Assembly: GCF_004331645.1 (NCBI RefSeq)
Contig: NZ_SJSK01000006.1
Span: 346,716-410,715 of the forward strand
From: Pedobacter frigiditerrae
GTDB lineage: Bacteria > Bacteroidota > Bacteroidia > Sphingobacteriales > Sphingobacteriaceae
DNA: 64,000 nucleotides
Reading direction: 5' to 3'
Shown here piece after piece: positions 54,438 through 62,433 of this stretch. A program made the translations under genes and the position numbers. Positions within the stretch are counted from its first letter, which is position 1; the number at the start of each line of letters is the position of its first letter. A model generated the notes under the pieces. It saw nothing but the letters and a program-made list of their open reading frames with translations, made no database searches and was not told the DNA's origin.

Positions 54438-55703
54438 TTACCTATTTGCTTCTGAAATCCAATGGAATTGTCGCTCTGCCAATTGAAAATTCTTGTTGGC
54501 CATTTGAAGTTCAAAACGCAAAGAGTCTGACCCCACTTTACCCCATAAAACTAAGTTTTGCTTATCAACTATGTTATAATTCAATTTAAATAAGTCGTTT
54601 TGGTCTGCCAAATATTTTTTAAATGCAATGGTCTTTGAAACAGAGTCAAGGCTATAGATAAAATATCCTCTACCATACCTTTGTCTAAATATCGTGTCAG
54701 TTGTTTTTATACTTCCTGAGCCTCCCTTGTCAAATATGAAATCCTTCCAAATCATTTCATCACCATTGGTAACCTTTTGATTGTTTTTTGTGAACGCCTT
54801 AATGTTATAAACTCCCATTTTTATTGCCTTTTGATCATTTTCATCTTGTGCTTTAAATCTTTTCCAAGAGTTATTAAAAGGCAGTAAAACGAAAACGATT
54901 ACAAAGGCAATTTTAAATACGATCCTGCCAATCTTTTGCCACTTTTTCTTAAAATGAATGTCGTAAAAGACTGCGGGTGTAATATGCTTGTTAAGCAAGA
55001 AAAACGATGATAATCTTTCCCAATCCATTATAATCAGGAAGCTAGCATTCATCAAGAGTTGCAGCGAATATAGCTTCACTGGGACATCATAACTCAGGTT
55101 AATCATAAATACGTTTGCAAAAACAACAACGCCAATTAGCGCTCCAAGCGTTACAGTTTTTCTATTTAAGAGCAATGCGCCAACAAGAATTTCCATTACC
55201 CCTGAAAACACTTGATATGTAGTGGAGTAACCGATGAACATCCATGATAAGCGCATGGGTAAAAAATCTCCAAGTGGTGTTGCCAACTGACTTAAATTTG
55301 GGAAAGGCATTTGAAGCGCAAAAATTTTAATGATCCCATAGCTGAAGGAAACCAGTGCTAAATGGTAACGTACGAGATTATATAGCAAGAAGTCAAGTGT
55401 TAAATAATCATTCTTTCTTTTACGGTCGATAATACTCCATACGATGCACAATAATACTGATAGGAGGATAAATGTATAAAATTGTGCCCAGGCGTATGAT
55501 GTGTCTCCGCTGCCACCGCCATTTTCATTCAATGTATCTTTAACGTGTAATAAATGCTTATTAAAGAGCTCTACTATCCATACTTCGGCTTTGTGATAAA
55601 AATCAAGCAGGAATGATACGCCGGGTATATCATTTAAAAAATACCAAGGACTAATAATTAAAAGAAATAGAATGAAGAAAAATCGGAAGATTACTTTTTT
55701 CAT
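54438..55703 (-). CDS. DoxX-like/HTTM-type membrane protein
   Basis: A 421-residue membrane protein. About seven helices occupy residues 1-285 (start MKKVIFRFFFILFLLIISPW; middle FSYGIIKIFALQMPFPNLSQLATPLGDFLPMRLSWMFIGYS, a DoxX-like feature). A soluble beta-rich C-terminal domain of about 130 residues follows (AFTKNNQKVTNGDEMIWKDF to NFQLAERQFHWISEANR). Frequent in Bacteroidota; function unknown. Confidence 0.8.
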   Translation of the reverse strand: MKKVIFRFFFILFLLIISPWYFLNDIPGVSFLLDFYHKAEVWIVELFNKHLLHVKDTLNENGGGSGDTSYAWAQFYTFILLSVLLCIVWSIIDRKRKNDYLTLDFLLYNLVRYHLALVSFSYGIIKIFALQMPFPNLSQLATPLGDFLPMRLSWMFIGYSTTYQVFSGVMEILVGALLLNRKTVTLGALIGVVVFANVFMINLSYDVPVKLYSLQLLMNASFLIIMDWERLSSFFLLNKHITPAVFYDIHFKKKWQKIGRIVFKIAFVIVFVLLPFNNSWKRFKAQDENDQKAIKMGVYNIKAFTKNNQKVTNGDEMIWKDFIFDKGGSGSIKTTDTIFRQRYGRGYFIYSLDSVSKTIAFKKYLADQNDLFKLNYNIVDKQNLVLWGKVGSDSLRFELQMANKNFQLAERQFHWISEANR

Positions 55704-55803
55704 GAGAGCGTAGGTTTAAAATTCTAGAGTGAATTTAGCACAAATGTTTGATAGAATTTAACTCCTGAATTAACATCTCCATTACAAATTTGCTATTGAT
55801 TGC

Positions 55804-55841
55804 AAAATCCCTATCCAATTTAATTTGAACAGGGATTTTTA
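55804..55841 (-). terminator. Terminator of the small membrane-protein gene
   Basis: AAAATCCCT / AGGGATTTT stem with an 18-base loop, between the stop at 55872 and the next gene start at 55703. Confidence 0.7.
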
Positions 55842-55871
55842 TTTCCTAATGAGGCATACTGAAACTTGTTA

Positions 55872-56363
55872 TTAATTAACCGTTTTATTCATTTTCTTTT
55901 GCTTTATGAACTGGAAAATAGAGCCAGCAACAAACAGAACCAAGAGTGCCAATAATGTTTGGGCTATGATGGGATCACTTGGGCCTTTTGCAAAAGGTTG
56001 TGCTAGTGGAACTCGCGTAAAGGTTTCATTAATTGTTGGCACCCAAGACAGGAAAAAACTAAAGGACAAAAGAAAATTTTCTACATATCGACTTCTGTTA
56101 TTTCCCCCTTTTTTGGTGTGAAGTAAATAGGCTACAACTACTAAAATCAAAATAAATATTGAAAAAATATGACCTGGGTTAAAACCGCCATGCTTTGAGA
56201 TGCCCAAGGCAGTTAACGAGGTAATGACAGTGCTGTATAAATATATTTTGCCTGATAATTCGGCCAAATTGATCTTGCCATATTTGATGTACGATACCAC
56301 TGCTGCAACAATGGCTGCAATACCAATGATGGTATGAAAAATCCCTAGCGTTGATAATCCCAT
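55872..56363 (-). CDS. Hypothetical membrane protein
   Basis: A 163-residue protein with about four or five helices (IFHTIIGIAAIVAAVVSYI; GHIFSIFILILVVVAYLL; LLALLVLFVAGSIF). The segment LYSTVITSLTALGISKHGGFNPGHIFSI is reminiscent of DUF2306-type proteins, a weak resemblance. Probably co-transcribed with the OsmC gene 18 bases upstream. Confidence 0.7.
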   Translation of the reverse strand: MGLSTLGIFHTIIGIAAIVAAVVSYIKYGKINLAELSGKIYLYSTVITSLTALGISKHGGFNPGHIFSIFILILVVVAYLLHTKKGGNNRSRYVENFLLSFSFFLSWVPTINETFTRVPLAQPFAKGPSDPIIAQTLLALLVLFVAGSIFQFIKQKKMNKTVN

Positions 56364-56381
56364 GATTTAGTTCCTTTACAA

Positions 56382-56798
56382 TTAAGATACAAGATGAGCT
56401 TCTGAACTGATTGGTATGCTCAGTACTTTAGAGATTAAACAATTTTGCTCGGCTCCTTTGGTAATGGCTTCAAACTCTGCTGCACTAAGACCAGCTACTT
56501 GCCCTGTAATATGAAGATGTACTGAGGTGATAGACAAACCTTCCATTTGTACGGTTGCTTCTGTATCTAACGCTGATGGATTTAATCCTTTTTCTGTTAA
56601 AGCAGCACTAACAGCCATTGTAAAACATCCTGCATGTGCAGCTGCCAATAGTTCCTCTGGATTTGTACCAGTTTCTTCTCCCACAAAACGAGTTTTAAAA
56701 CTGTAGTTTGTGTTGTTTAAAATTCCACTTTGTGTAGTTATTTCGCCTTTACCTTCTTTTAGGTTACCTGCCCAATGTGCTTTTGCTGTACGTTTCAT
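56382..56798 (-). CDS. OsmC family peroxiredoxin
   Basis: Thiol-dependent hydroperoxide reductase of 138 residues, the OsmC branch. Catalytic Cys58 in LAAAHAGCFTMAVS and resolving Cys120 in AEQNCLISKVL; Glu of EELLAAAHAGC is also conserved. It opens KRTAKAHWAGNLKEGKGEI as in E. coli-type OsmC. Regulation by the adjacent AraC gene is plausible. Confidence 0.93.
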   Translation of the reverse strand: MKRTAKAHWAGNLKEGKGEITTQSGILNNTNYSFKTRFVGEETGTNPEELLAAAHAGCFTMAVSAALTEKGLNPSALDTEATVQMEGLSITSVHLHITGQVAGLSAAEFEAITKGAEQNCLISKVLSIPISSEAHLVS

Positions 56799-56884
56799 GT
56801 TTTCTATTTTTTAATATGTGATGTCGTTATTGACAATGCAAATATTGGATAGAAAATGGAAAGGCTTTTTGCGAATCAGTTCAA

Positions 56885-57739
56885 TTATTTGGCAATTTGG
56901 TTCAACCTGTAATTACTTGGAGTAATACTGTATTTATCGTGGAAACTCTTGGTGAAATTTGCCAAATCATTAAAGCCACATTCAAAGGCAATGTCCGTAA
57001 TACGCTTGTCGGAAATCGTTAATAATTCAGTCGCTTTTTCCAAACGTTTAGTTTTGATGTAGTTGGCTGGGGTATCGTTATAGTGTTTTGCAAACTCTCG
57101 TTTAAAGGAAGATAAGCTGAGGTTGCAATAATCTGCTAATTCGTCTAGTGTAATGGCCGAAAAAAGATTGGCCGCTATAATTTGTTTAAAAGAATAGATG
57201 GTTGGCGAAAACAATTGAGACAATATCATCTGAATGGCTTCGGCATTTTTAGTTTGCGAAAGTAAAATGATGATTTCCTTTAATTTTAATATGAGGATAT
57301 CTTCATTAACCAGCGATGGATTTTCGAAATAGAACAGAAGGCCTTCTATGTATTTGTGGATTAAAAAGTCGTTGTTTATTCTTTCACTGGTTTTATTTGA
57401 AATCGCATTTTTTGGTTTCTGCAATAATGTTGGCATTTCTCTATCATAAATTTTCTTTAAGATATCTGGGTGGAAATGAACAATTACCAATTTGTTTTTA
57501 GTTGCTGTATTAATACTGCTCATTTTATTGCCTACGGTTCTGCAATTAAGCAGTACAGATTCGTTGCTTGCAATACTTACTTCTTTCTCATCAATTTTAT
57601 ACTGCATTTCATTTTCTAGCATATAATGAAAACAAGCATTTTCTGCTGCAGGCATTTCATAATTAAAGGGTGGCTTTAACACTAAAACTTCTAGTAGTGT
57701 CTTGCCAAATAAGTCATATCTTTCGTGGTCGCCGATCAT
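56885..57739 (-). CDS. AraC family transcriptional regulator
   Basis: A 284-residue regulator. The N-terminal cupin-like region is NESVLLNCRTVGNKMSSINT. The C-terminal AraC domain is SAITLDELADYCNLSLSSFKREFAKHYNDTPANYIKTKRLEKA plus DIAFECGFNDLANFTKSFHDKYSITPSNYR. It sits at the distal edge of the cassette region; its start is 71 bases from the nearest attC-like site. It presumably controls the OsmC gene. Confidence 0.9.
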   Translation of the reverse strand: MIGDHERYDLFGKTLLEVLVLKPPFNYEMPAAENACFHYMLENEMQYKIDEKEVSIASNESVLLNCRTVGNKMSSINTATKNKLVIVHFHPDILKKIYDREMPTLLQKPKNAISNKTSERINNDFLIHKYIEGLLFYFENPSLVNEDILILKLKEIIILLSQTKNAEAIQMILSQLFSPTIYSFKQIIAANLFSAITLDELADYCNLSLSSFKREFAKHYNDTPANYIKTKRLEKATELLTISDKRITDIAFECGFNDLANFTKSFHDKYSITPSNYRLNQIAK

Positions 57740-57809
57740 TAATTGTGGGGGATGATCAAATATAATTTATTTAATGGCTATGTCGGTTGAAGTTGTATGT
57801 TAAAATGCA

Positions 57810-57944
57810 GCTAAACGTTTTGCAGGTTTAAGTTGAGCCTAAAATTTACTTATACTAACTACCCACAGCACTAAGCTAAATAAATGGCTTCAAATTCTTT
57901 TGTTCGCACTTCGCCCGAGGCCTAACTTAAACCTGTTGTTATGA
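57810..57944 (-). repeat. attC-like site A (135 bp)
   Basis: On the minus strand TCATAAC opens and GTTTAGC closes. The inner arms AGGTTTAAGTTAGGCC / GGCTCAACTTAAACCT pair at 14 of 16 positions. Same family and same length as site B. It is the last site of the array. Confidence 0.7.
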
Positions 57945-57951
57945 GTAGTTT

Positions 57952-58341
57952 TTATATTTTGTTCTTTCTTTTTAATATTTCTTCAATAAGAGGTTTTGTG
58001 TATTTTTCAGCTGGGTCAATTTTTCTGTCATCATCACTTCTAAAATATTCTCCGGCGTCGAAGGCTTCATAACATTCCCAGGCTATTTCTGAAAAACCAT
58101 AGTTAAGATAATAATCTTTTGTCAACCAGAATGAATAAAGGTTATTAATAATATAATCTCCTTCTACGTAATTTATTTCTCCTTTCCAGTATTTTAGGGC
58201 AGTAGTAAGAGATAGATTTTCAATTAATTCAGTGGGAAACTCATTTGGGTTATTCAGTATGTTATTGACTTCATTTCCTCCAATGATTTTTTTTGCTAGT
58301 TCAACTAGTATTTCTTCGGTATCTAGCTTTTCTTGGCTCAT
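57952..58341 (-). CDS. Hypothetical cassette protein (acidic, soluble)
   Basis: A 129-residue acidic protein without signal peptide or membrane helix. Aromatic-rich middle (YSFWLTKDYYLNYGFSEIAWECYEAFDAGEYF) and a basic end (KRKNKI). No family recognised. It starts 36 bases after site B and ends 8 bases before site A, so it fills one cassette of about 567 bp. The compact fit supports it as a real gene. Confidence 0.7.
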   Translation of the reverse strand: MSQEKLDTEEILVELAKKIIGGNEVNNILNNPNEFPTELIENLSLTTALKYWKGEINYVEGDYIINNLYSFWLTKDYYLNYGFSEIAWECYEAFDAGEYFRSDDDRKIDPAEKYTKPLIEEILKRKNKI

Positions 58342-58376
58342 TTAATTTCGAATTTTAGTTTGAAGTCGGAAATTAC

Positions 58377-58511
58377 GTTTAACGTTTTGCAGGTTTAAGT
58401 TGAGCCTAAAACTTTCTTGTACAAAGTATCCATTGCAGTAAAGTTAATAAATAGCTTCAAATTATTGTGATCTTGCTTCGCCCAAGGCTTAACTTAAACC
58501 TCTTGTTAGGC
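58377..58511 (-). repeat. attC-like site B (135 bp), best-formed copy
   Basis: On the minus strand GCCTAAC (exact RYYYAAC) opens and GTTAAAC (exact GTTRRRY) closes. Arms AGGTTTAAGTTAAGCC / GGCTCAACTTAAACCT pair at 15 of 16. The spacers are unequal (AAG versus GCAAAAC) and about 75 variable bases lie between the arms, as expected for a folded attC strand. Confidence 0.8.
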
Positions 58512-58931
58512 GTTGTTATTACAGGTTTTATTTAAATTATATATTAATAGAGTTAACGATATTAATTCCAATGTCCAAAAGATAATACTTCTAGATACTT
58601 CAAAATTAATTAGCCGAAATAGTCCAATTATAATTCCTAAAAATAGGGGGATATGTGTTCGCACTACTAAATTAAAAAGCTTCTCTTTGGTGTATTTGGT
58701 CAAAAGATTAGGAAAAAGAAACAAAAGAATAGAAGTAAGACACATTATTAGAACATTGAAAATTATTCCAATAAAGCCTGTTCCAATTGTTAATTGGAAA
58801 ATAAGTTCTAGGGTTTTGTTACCAGAAGTATAGATGAAAAATGTTAAACCGAGAGAAATAAGAAATCCCAAGTAAATCCCTGCTTTAAACGAGGTTTCTG
58901 AGGTTTTTAATTTCTTGATTTTTACTTTCAT
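58506..58931 (-). CDS. Hypothetical cassette membrane protein
   Basis: A 141-residue protein with four predicted helices (SFKAGIYLGFLISLGLTFFIY; LTIGTGFIGIIFNVLIMCL; HIPLFLGIIIGLFRLI; IIFWTLELISLTLLIYNL). Basic N-terminus KVKIKKLKTSE. No family recognised. Its last codons (NNA, TAA) lie in the first box of site B: GCCTAAC contains the stop codon. One cassette of about 616 bp. Confidence 0.72.
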   Translation of the reverse strand: MKVKIKKLKTSETSFKAGIYLGFLISLGLTFFIYTSGNKTLELIFQLTIGTGFIGIIFNVLIMCLTSILLFLFPNLLTKYTKEKLFNLVVRTHIPLFLGIIIGLFRLINFEVSRSIIFWTLELISLTLLIYNLNKTCNNNA

Positions 58932-58992
58932 ATTTTCGATTATTTATGATCGCTTAATAAACTTTGGTTATAGTAGTATGTGTCCAAATTAC

Positions 58993-59106
58993 GCCTAACG
59001 TCTCTCGGCTTGGCGATTTATTGGAATTCAAGGCAATCAGCCCGAACCTAGCACTAAAGATATATAGAATTACAAAACCTGAGCCCTTATTTAGCCCCTG
59101 TTGTAC
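58993..59106 (-). repeat. attC-like site C (114 bp), degenerate
   Basis: On the minus strand GTACAAC opens (one mismatch to RYYYAAC) and GTTAGGC closes (exact GTTRRRY). The inner arms do not pair well: the CGGCTTGGC half resembles sites D and H, but the partner half does not. Possibly a hybrid of two site types. Confidence 0.5.
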
Positions 59107-59125
59107 GTTCGTTTTTTTCTTCTGG

Positions 59126-59581
59126 TTAATATACTGTTCCATTAAAAGTATGTGTACAGCAGTTGCAGTAGTGTTTTAAGTCTGTTGATTTTAATGTGGG
59201 GTTTGTCAACTGTAAAATCCCTTCATCGTCAATATACATTCCGGAAAAATAAGTCGATTCGCCAATTCTAACAAAGTCCTCTTTTTCATTTTGATTTAAT
59301 GCGACTACCCAAAAAATAGGTTCTGTTTTATCTAATCTTGATTTTGCTTCGCTAAATATTTCATTCCATTCTGAACCGATTTTTGACAGTAAAAATCTAA
59401 AAAGTGGCGTATAATCTAAACCTCTATCTTTCTTGCCATACATTGTTCCTTTTGTCTGCTCTAATGTTTCCTGTTTTTTATTTCTTGAATATTTAAAATC
59501 CCCTCCGAAATTGTGGTGTACATTTCTTGCGTTCGTATTAACTTTTCTGAAAAGTGGTTCTTTTTGATTATTCCTGTTCAT
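59126..59581 (-). CDS. Hypothetical cassette protein with C-terminal CNCC motif
   Basis: A 151-residue soluble protein. Basic N-terminal part (NRNNQKEPLFRKVNTNARNV), a middle containing GLDYTPLFRFLLSKIGSEWNEIF and PIFWVVALNQNEKED, and an end LKHYCNCCTHTFNGTVY whose three cysteines could bind metal. No family recognised. It follows the 98-residue gene by 3 bases, so the two form one two-gene cassette. Confidence 0.72.
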   Translation of the reverse strand: MNRNNQKEPLFRKVNTNARNVHHNFGGDFKYSRNKKQETLEQTKGTMYGKKDRGLDYTPLFRFLLSKIGSEWNEIFSEAKSRLDKTEPIFWVVALNQNEKEDFVRIGESTYFSGMYIDDEGILQLTNPTLKSTDLKHYCNCCTHTFNGTVY

Positions 59582-59584
59582 AAC

Positions 59585-59881
59585 TTAGTCAATTATCACA
59601 CTGCCAATAATAATATAGTCAAATTCGTCTGTTTCTTTTGTTACCAATGCACCTCCAACTGTTACAGCGTAATTCTGGGTTAACGGTTTGAAAGTTGTCT
59701 TTTCATATCTTGGTGTAAGTTCGATTAAATTACTTGTAAGTTTCTTGCCTGTTATTGGTTTGGTGAATTCTACTAATAATTTTTGTCCTCCTCTGTCAGA
59801 AAGAATTGTTCCAAATAAGTTCCCTTCCCAATCCCACGGTTCGCTTACTATAATTCTAACTGTCTGTCCCTGTAAACTCAT
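59585..59881 (-). CDS. Hypothetical cassette protein, partner of the CNCC protein
   Basis: A 98-residue soluble protein, beta-rich (MSLQGQTVRIIVSEPWDWEG; GTILSDRGGQKLLVEFTKPI; DEFDYIIIGSVIID). No recognised domain, though the size and strand pattern suggest a small beta-barrel. It starts 29 bases after site D, and the CNCC gene follows 3 bases downstream. The pair could be a functional two-component module, which is inference from context only. Confidence 0.7.
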   Translation of the reverse strand: MSLQGQTVRIIVSEPWDWEGNLFGTILSDRGGQKLLVEFTKPITGKKLTSNLIELTPRYEKTTFKPLTQNYAVTVGGALVTKETDEFDYIIIGSVIID

Positions 59882-59909
59882 TTGGTATAGGATTTCGTTT
59901 TAAAATGAC

Positions 59910-60018
59910 GCACAACGTTTTGCGGCTTGGCGAATGGTGGCGGTTAAGATAAAATTACTAAAAGATTGGCAAGGTTGTAGAAGAATTTTCCGCCACTTTT
60001 GCCAAGGCGCTGTTAGTA
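59910..60018 (-). repeat. attC-like site D (109 bp)
   Basis: On the minus strand TACTAAC opens and GTTGTGC closes. The inner halves (plus strand GCGGCTTGGCGAATGGTGGC and the complement of GCCACTTTTGCCAAGGCGC) pair strongly with a few unpaired bases. Confidence 0.7.
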
Positions 60019-60031
60019 GTAGGGTTTTCTG

Positions 60032-60940
60032 TCAAAAGTGAATTACGCAATTTGGTAAAAGATTTTGGATGCGTTTCTTTTCTCGTTCAGATATGTTATT
60101 GTTTTCAATATGCAGTTCTTGTAAACTTGTTAAATTTCTGATTTCGTCCGGAAGTGTTGTCAACTGATTTCGCCCAAGTTCTAGATAAAGCAGGTTTGTC
60201 AATTGTCCGATTTCTTTTGGAAGAGATTTGATCCGATTGAAATTCAATATTAATATTCTCAAGTTTTCAAGTCGGCCGATTTCGGGACCTACAAAAGCTA
60301 GCTCGTTTGAACTCATAGAAATTTCGTTAAGAGTTTTCAAACTACTTAATTCTTTAGGGAATTTTTTAAACTTGTTTCCAAGCAGATTAAATGAAACTAT
60401 ATTTTTTAGCTTAAAAATTTCGCCGGGTAATTTATTTATATCTTGGCCAGCAACATCAATACTTAAGACCTTTTTATTTTCCAGTATTGCAAGTCGAATG
60501 TCTTTGTATTCATAAAGGCTTCTGTTTTTATGAATGTAATCCCAATATGATTTTCCTATTGTTTTATCAAGTTTGAATTTAAAGTTTTTATCTTTTTTAG
60601 GAGAACTCCAAATACCAGTAATGTTTGACTTTCCAGATGTTAAGTTGCCTTTAAAAAATCCTGTTACAGTTTCATTATTATCTCTTTCTACAAGTTCAAA
60701 TGAATTATCCTTATTTAGGTGTCCAACTAATTTTAACGAACCATTTTTAGGAATATAATGATATGAACCGACAATTGTTGAATCAAGAAGAACCAGAAAA
60801 TTGAGATTAATTGTAAGCTTTTTATTCTGTTTCGTTAGAATATAGCCCTCGTATACGTATGTTTCACAGCATTTTTTGACTTGGCCAAATGAGGTCAGAG
60901 CGGAAAACAGGCCGATTAATGTTATTAAGTATGTTCTCAT
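60032..60940 (-). CDS. Secreted leucine-rich-repeat protein in a cassette
   Basis: A 302-residue protein. Signal peptide MRTYLITLIGLFSALTSFG (about 1-19); a beta-rich domain (about 20-150); then about six LRRs from residue 160 (INKLPGEIFKLKNIVSFNLL; FKKFPKELSSLKTLNEISM; LPKEIGQLTNLLYLELGRN; LPDEIRNLTSLQELHIENN). LRRs of this bacterial LPxEI type mediate protein binding. Target unknown. One cassette of about 1054 bp. Confidence 0.85.
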   Translation of the reverse strand: MRTYLITLIGLFSALTSFGQVKKCCETYVYEGYILTKQNKKLTINLNFLVLLDSTIVGSYHYIPKNGSLKLVGHLNKDNSFELVERDNNETVTGFFKGNLTSGKSNITGIWSSPKKDKNFKFKLDKTIGKSYWDYIHKNRSLYEYKDIRLAILENKKVLSIDVAGQDINKLPGEIFKLKNIVSFNLLGNKFKKFPKELSSLKTLNEISMSSNELAFVGPEIGRLENLRILILNFNRIKSLPKEIGQLTNLLYLELGRNQLTTLPDEIRNLTSLQELHIENNNISEREKKRIQNLLPNCVIHF

Positions 60941-60963
60941 TGTGTGTATCGTTATAGCCTTAC

Positions 60964-61056
60964 CACTAACAGCACTACAGCAGTAAACTAATTAAATAAC
61001 TTTAAATTCTTGTGTTCGAACTTCGCCCAAGGCTTAACTTAACCATGTTGTTAGGT
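60964..61056 (-). repeat. attC-like site E (93 bp), incomplete
   Basis: On the minus strand ACCTAAC (exact RYYYAAC) opens, followed by GGTTAAGTTAAGCC as in site B. The matching GGCTCAACTTAAACC arm is missing and the closing end is irregular. A fragment resembling an inverted site end (GTGCTGTTAG...TATAACG) lies there instead. Confidence 0.5.
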
Positions 61057-61566
61057 ATAGCCTTTTAAGCCCATCTTCATATTTCTATATAAAAATGCGG
61101 AAGAAATACCATAAAACGCTAAAAGGTGTCCTGTAGAAAGCCTTACTTCATTTGCCTTATAATGGATATATTCTAATTTGGTTAATGTTTTAATAAATGT
61201 ACTTTTTTCCATCAAAATGAATTGTCCATTATCAATTTCAGGGGTATACCCATTGGCAGTCATAAAAAAGTTGATAGGCGAGTAAATGAAGCTAAATATA
61301 GCAAGTACTCTTAACCAATTAGGTATATTGTCGAACATAGGAGAGAAATAGTTGTCTTCATTGTTCGCAATAGCATTCTCTGATTTTAATTCCTTTTCAC
61401 TTTTTAAATAAAATATTGTGGCTATCCATACAACAAAAAGACCTGGGAATAACCAGTCCTCAATGGGGAAGGTATCTGAAAAATAAATTTCAAATATTGA
61501 TAAAATATGGACTAACAAAGCAATTGCCCAACCAGTAAACGCGAGCAAGAAAAGTATTTTTTTCAA
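61051..61566 (-). CDS. Hypothetical cassette membrane protein
   Basis: A 171-residue protein with about four helices (ILFLLAFTGWAIALLVHILSIF; WLFPGLFVVWIATIFYL; VLAIFSFIYSPINFFM; HLLAFYGISSAFLYRNM). No family recognised. The stop codon TAA is part of the ACCTAAC box of site E, so gene end and recombination box coincide. Cassette about 637 bp. Confidence 0.75.
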   Translation of the reverse strand: MKKILFLLAFTGWAIALLVHILSIFEIYFSDTFPIEDWLFPGLFVVWIATIFYLKSEKELKSENAIANNEDNYFSPMFDNIPNWLRVLAIFSFIYSPINFFMTANGYTPEIDNGQFILMEKSTFIKTLTKLEYIHYKANEVRLSTGHLLAFYGISSAFLYRNMKMGLKGYT

Positions 61567-61600
61567 GGTCTTATGAATTTGTCAAGGTCATTAAAGTTAC

Positions 61601-61735
61601 CTATAACGGTTTGAAAATTTGTGCAGAAATGGCATTGCTTGCAGAACCATTGTCGTACAGTGCTAAATTATGTAAATAACTGATGAATTAATGTAAACCA
61701 CTGTCAGCCATTTTTGTACAAATTTGTTGTTAGCA
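61601..61735 (-). repeat. attC-like site F (135 bp)
   Basis: On the minus strand TGCTAAC opens and GTTATAG closes. The halves AAATTTGTGCAGAAATGGC and AAATTTGTACAAAAATGGC (second shown as its complement) pair at 17 of 19. Near-identical to site G. Confidence 0.72.
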
Positions 61736-61743
61736 GTAGTTTT

Positions 61744-62286
61744 TTACCATTCTCTCCATTCACTTGCCAATCCTTCGCCATCTCCATATTTATGTGGGTC
61801 AAGTCCACAAGCAATAGTTATTTTGTCTGTCAATTCACACAAGTCTTCTCTTTCACCTGTTTCAATTAAGCCGTCAATTTCGTCATTAAGTTTGTTGGTC
61901 TTAATAATTGCAGTCTTAAACAATTCTTTCTTTTGTGCTTCGCTTCCATTTCCGCCAAGGTCAATAAGAGATGCTATGAGGTCGTCAAAGACCTTTTTTG
62001 TTTTGTCGCAGTTCTGTTTTGTGTATTGAGTTAAGCCGTCATTATAACTTTCTCTCCATCTGTCAAATGGATAAAACTGTTTTGTCTCCAATAATTTATT
62101 TTGATAGTCAATATAAATTTGACTTGTCTTGTCAATATTTGATGTTTGGTTTTTAGGCTTATTTGTACTGCCTTTTTTACCAAATAGTTTGTCAAAAAAA
62201 CCCATAGTATCTTTATTTTTAGTGCCTGATGATGAGCAACTGCATATTGTCAAACTCAATGCGGTTATTAAAAGTAGTCGTTTCAT
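61744..62286 (-). CDS. Hypothetical cassette lipoprotein
   Basis: A 180-residue lipoprotein: MKRLLLITALSLTICSCSSS (lipobox-like CSC region, Cys15 or Cys17), then a lysine-rich linker and a helical domain (YPFDRWRESYNDGLTQYTKQNC; FDDLIASLIDLGGNGSEAQKKEL; LNDEIDGLIETGEREDLCEL). No family recognised. The ATG lies only 8 bases after site G, so its leader is almost entirely the site itself. Cassette about 694 bp. Confidence 0.75.
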   Translation of the reverse strand: MKRLLLITALSLTICSCSSSGTKNKDTMGFFDKLFGKKGSTNKPKNQTSNIDKTSQIYIDYQNKLLETKQFYPFDRWRESYNDGLTQYTKQNCDKTKKVFDDLIASLIDLGGNGSEAQKKELFKTAIIKTNKLNDEIDGLIETGEREDLCELTDKITIACGLDPHKYGDGEGLASEWREW

Positions 62287-62294
62287 AATATTAT

Positions 62295-62429
62295 CGCTAA
62301 CGTTTTGAAAATTTGTGCAGAAATGGCATTGCTTGCAGACACATTGTCGTACAGTGCTAAATTAAGTAAATAACTGATGAATCAACTTAAACCACCGTCA
62401 GCCATTTTTGCTCAAATTTGCTGTTATAT
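62295..62429 (-). repeat. attC-like site G (135 bp)
   Basis: On the minus strand ATATAAC opens and GTTAGCG closes. It shares with site F almost all of the segment TTGTGCAGAAATGGCATTGC and the GTCGTACAGTGCTAAATTA centre. Confidence 0.72.
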
Positions 62430-62433
62430 GTCG

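Noticed and set aside
54263..54589. 108-codon plus-strand frame between the phosphatase and DoxX-like genes
   Set aside because: About half of it is antisense to the well-supported gene at 54438-55703. The rest has no recognisable domain or start signal.
58954..59142. 62-codon minus-strand frame across site C
   Set aside because: It lies within the attC-like site and the end of the CNCC gene, with no coding character.
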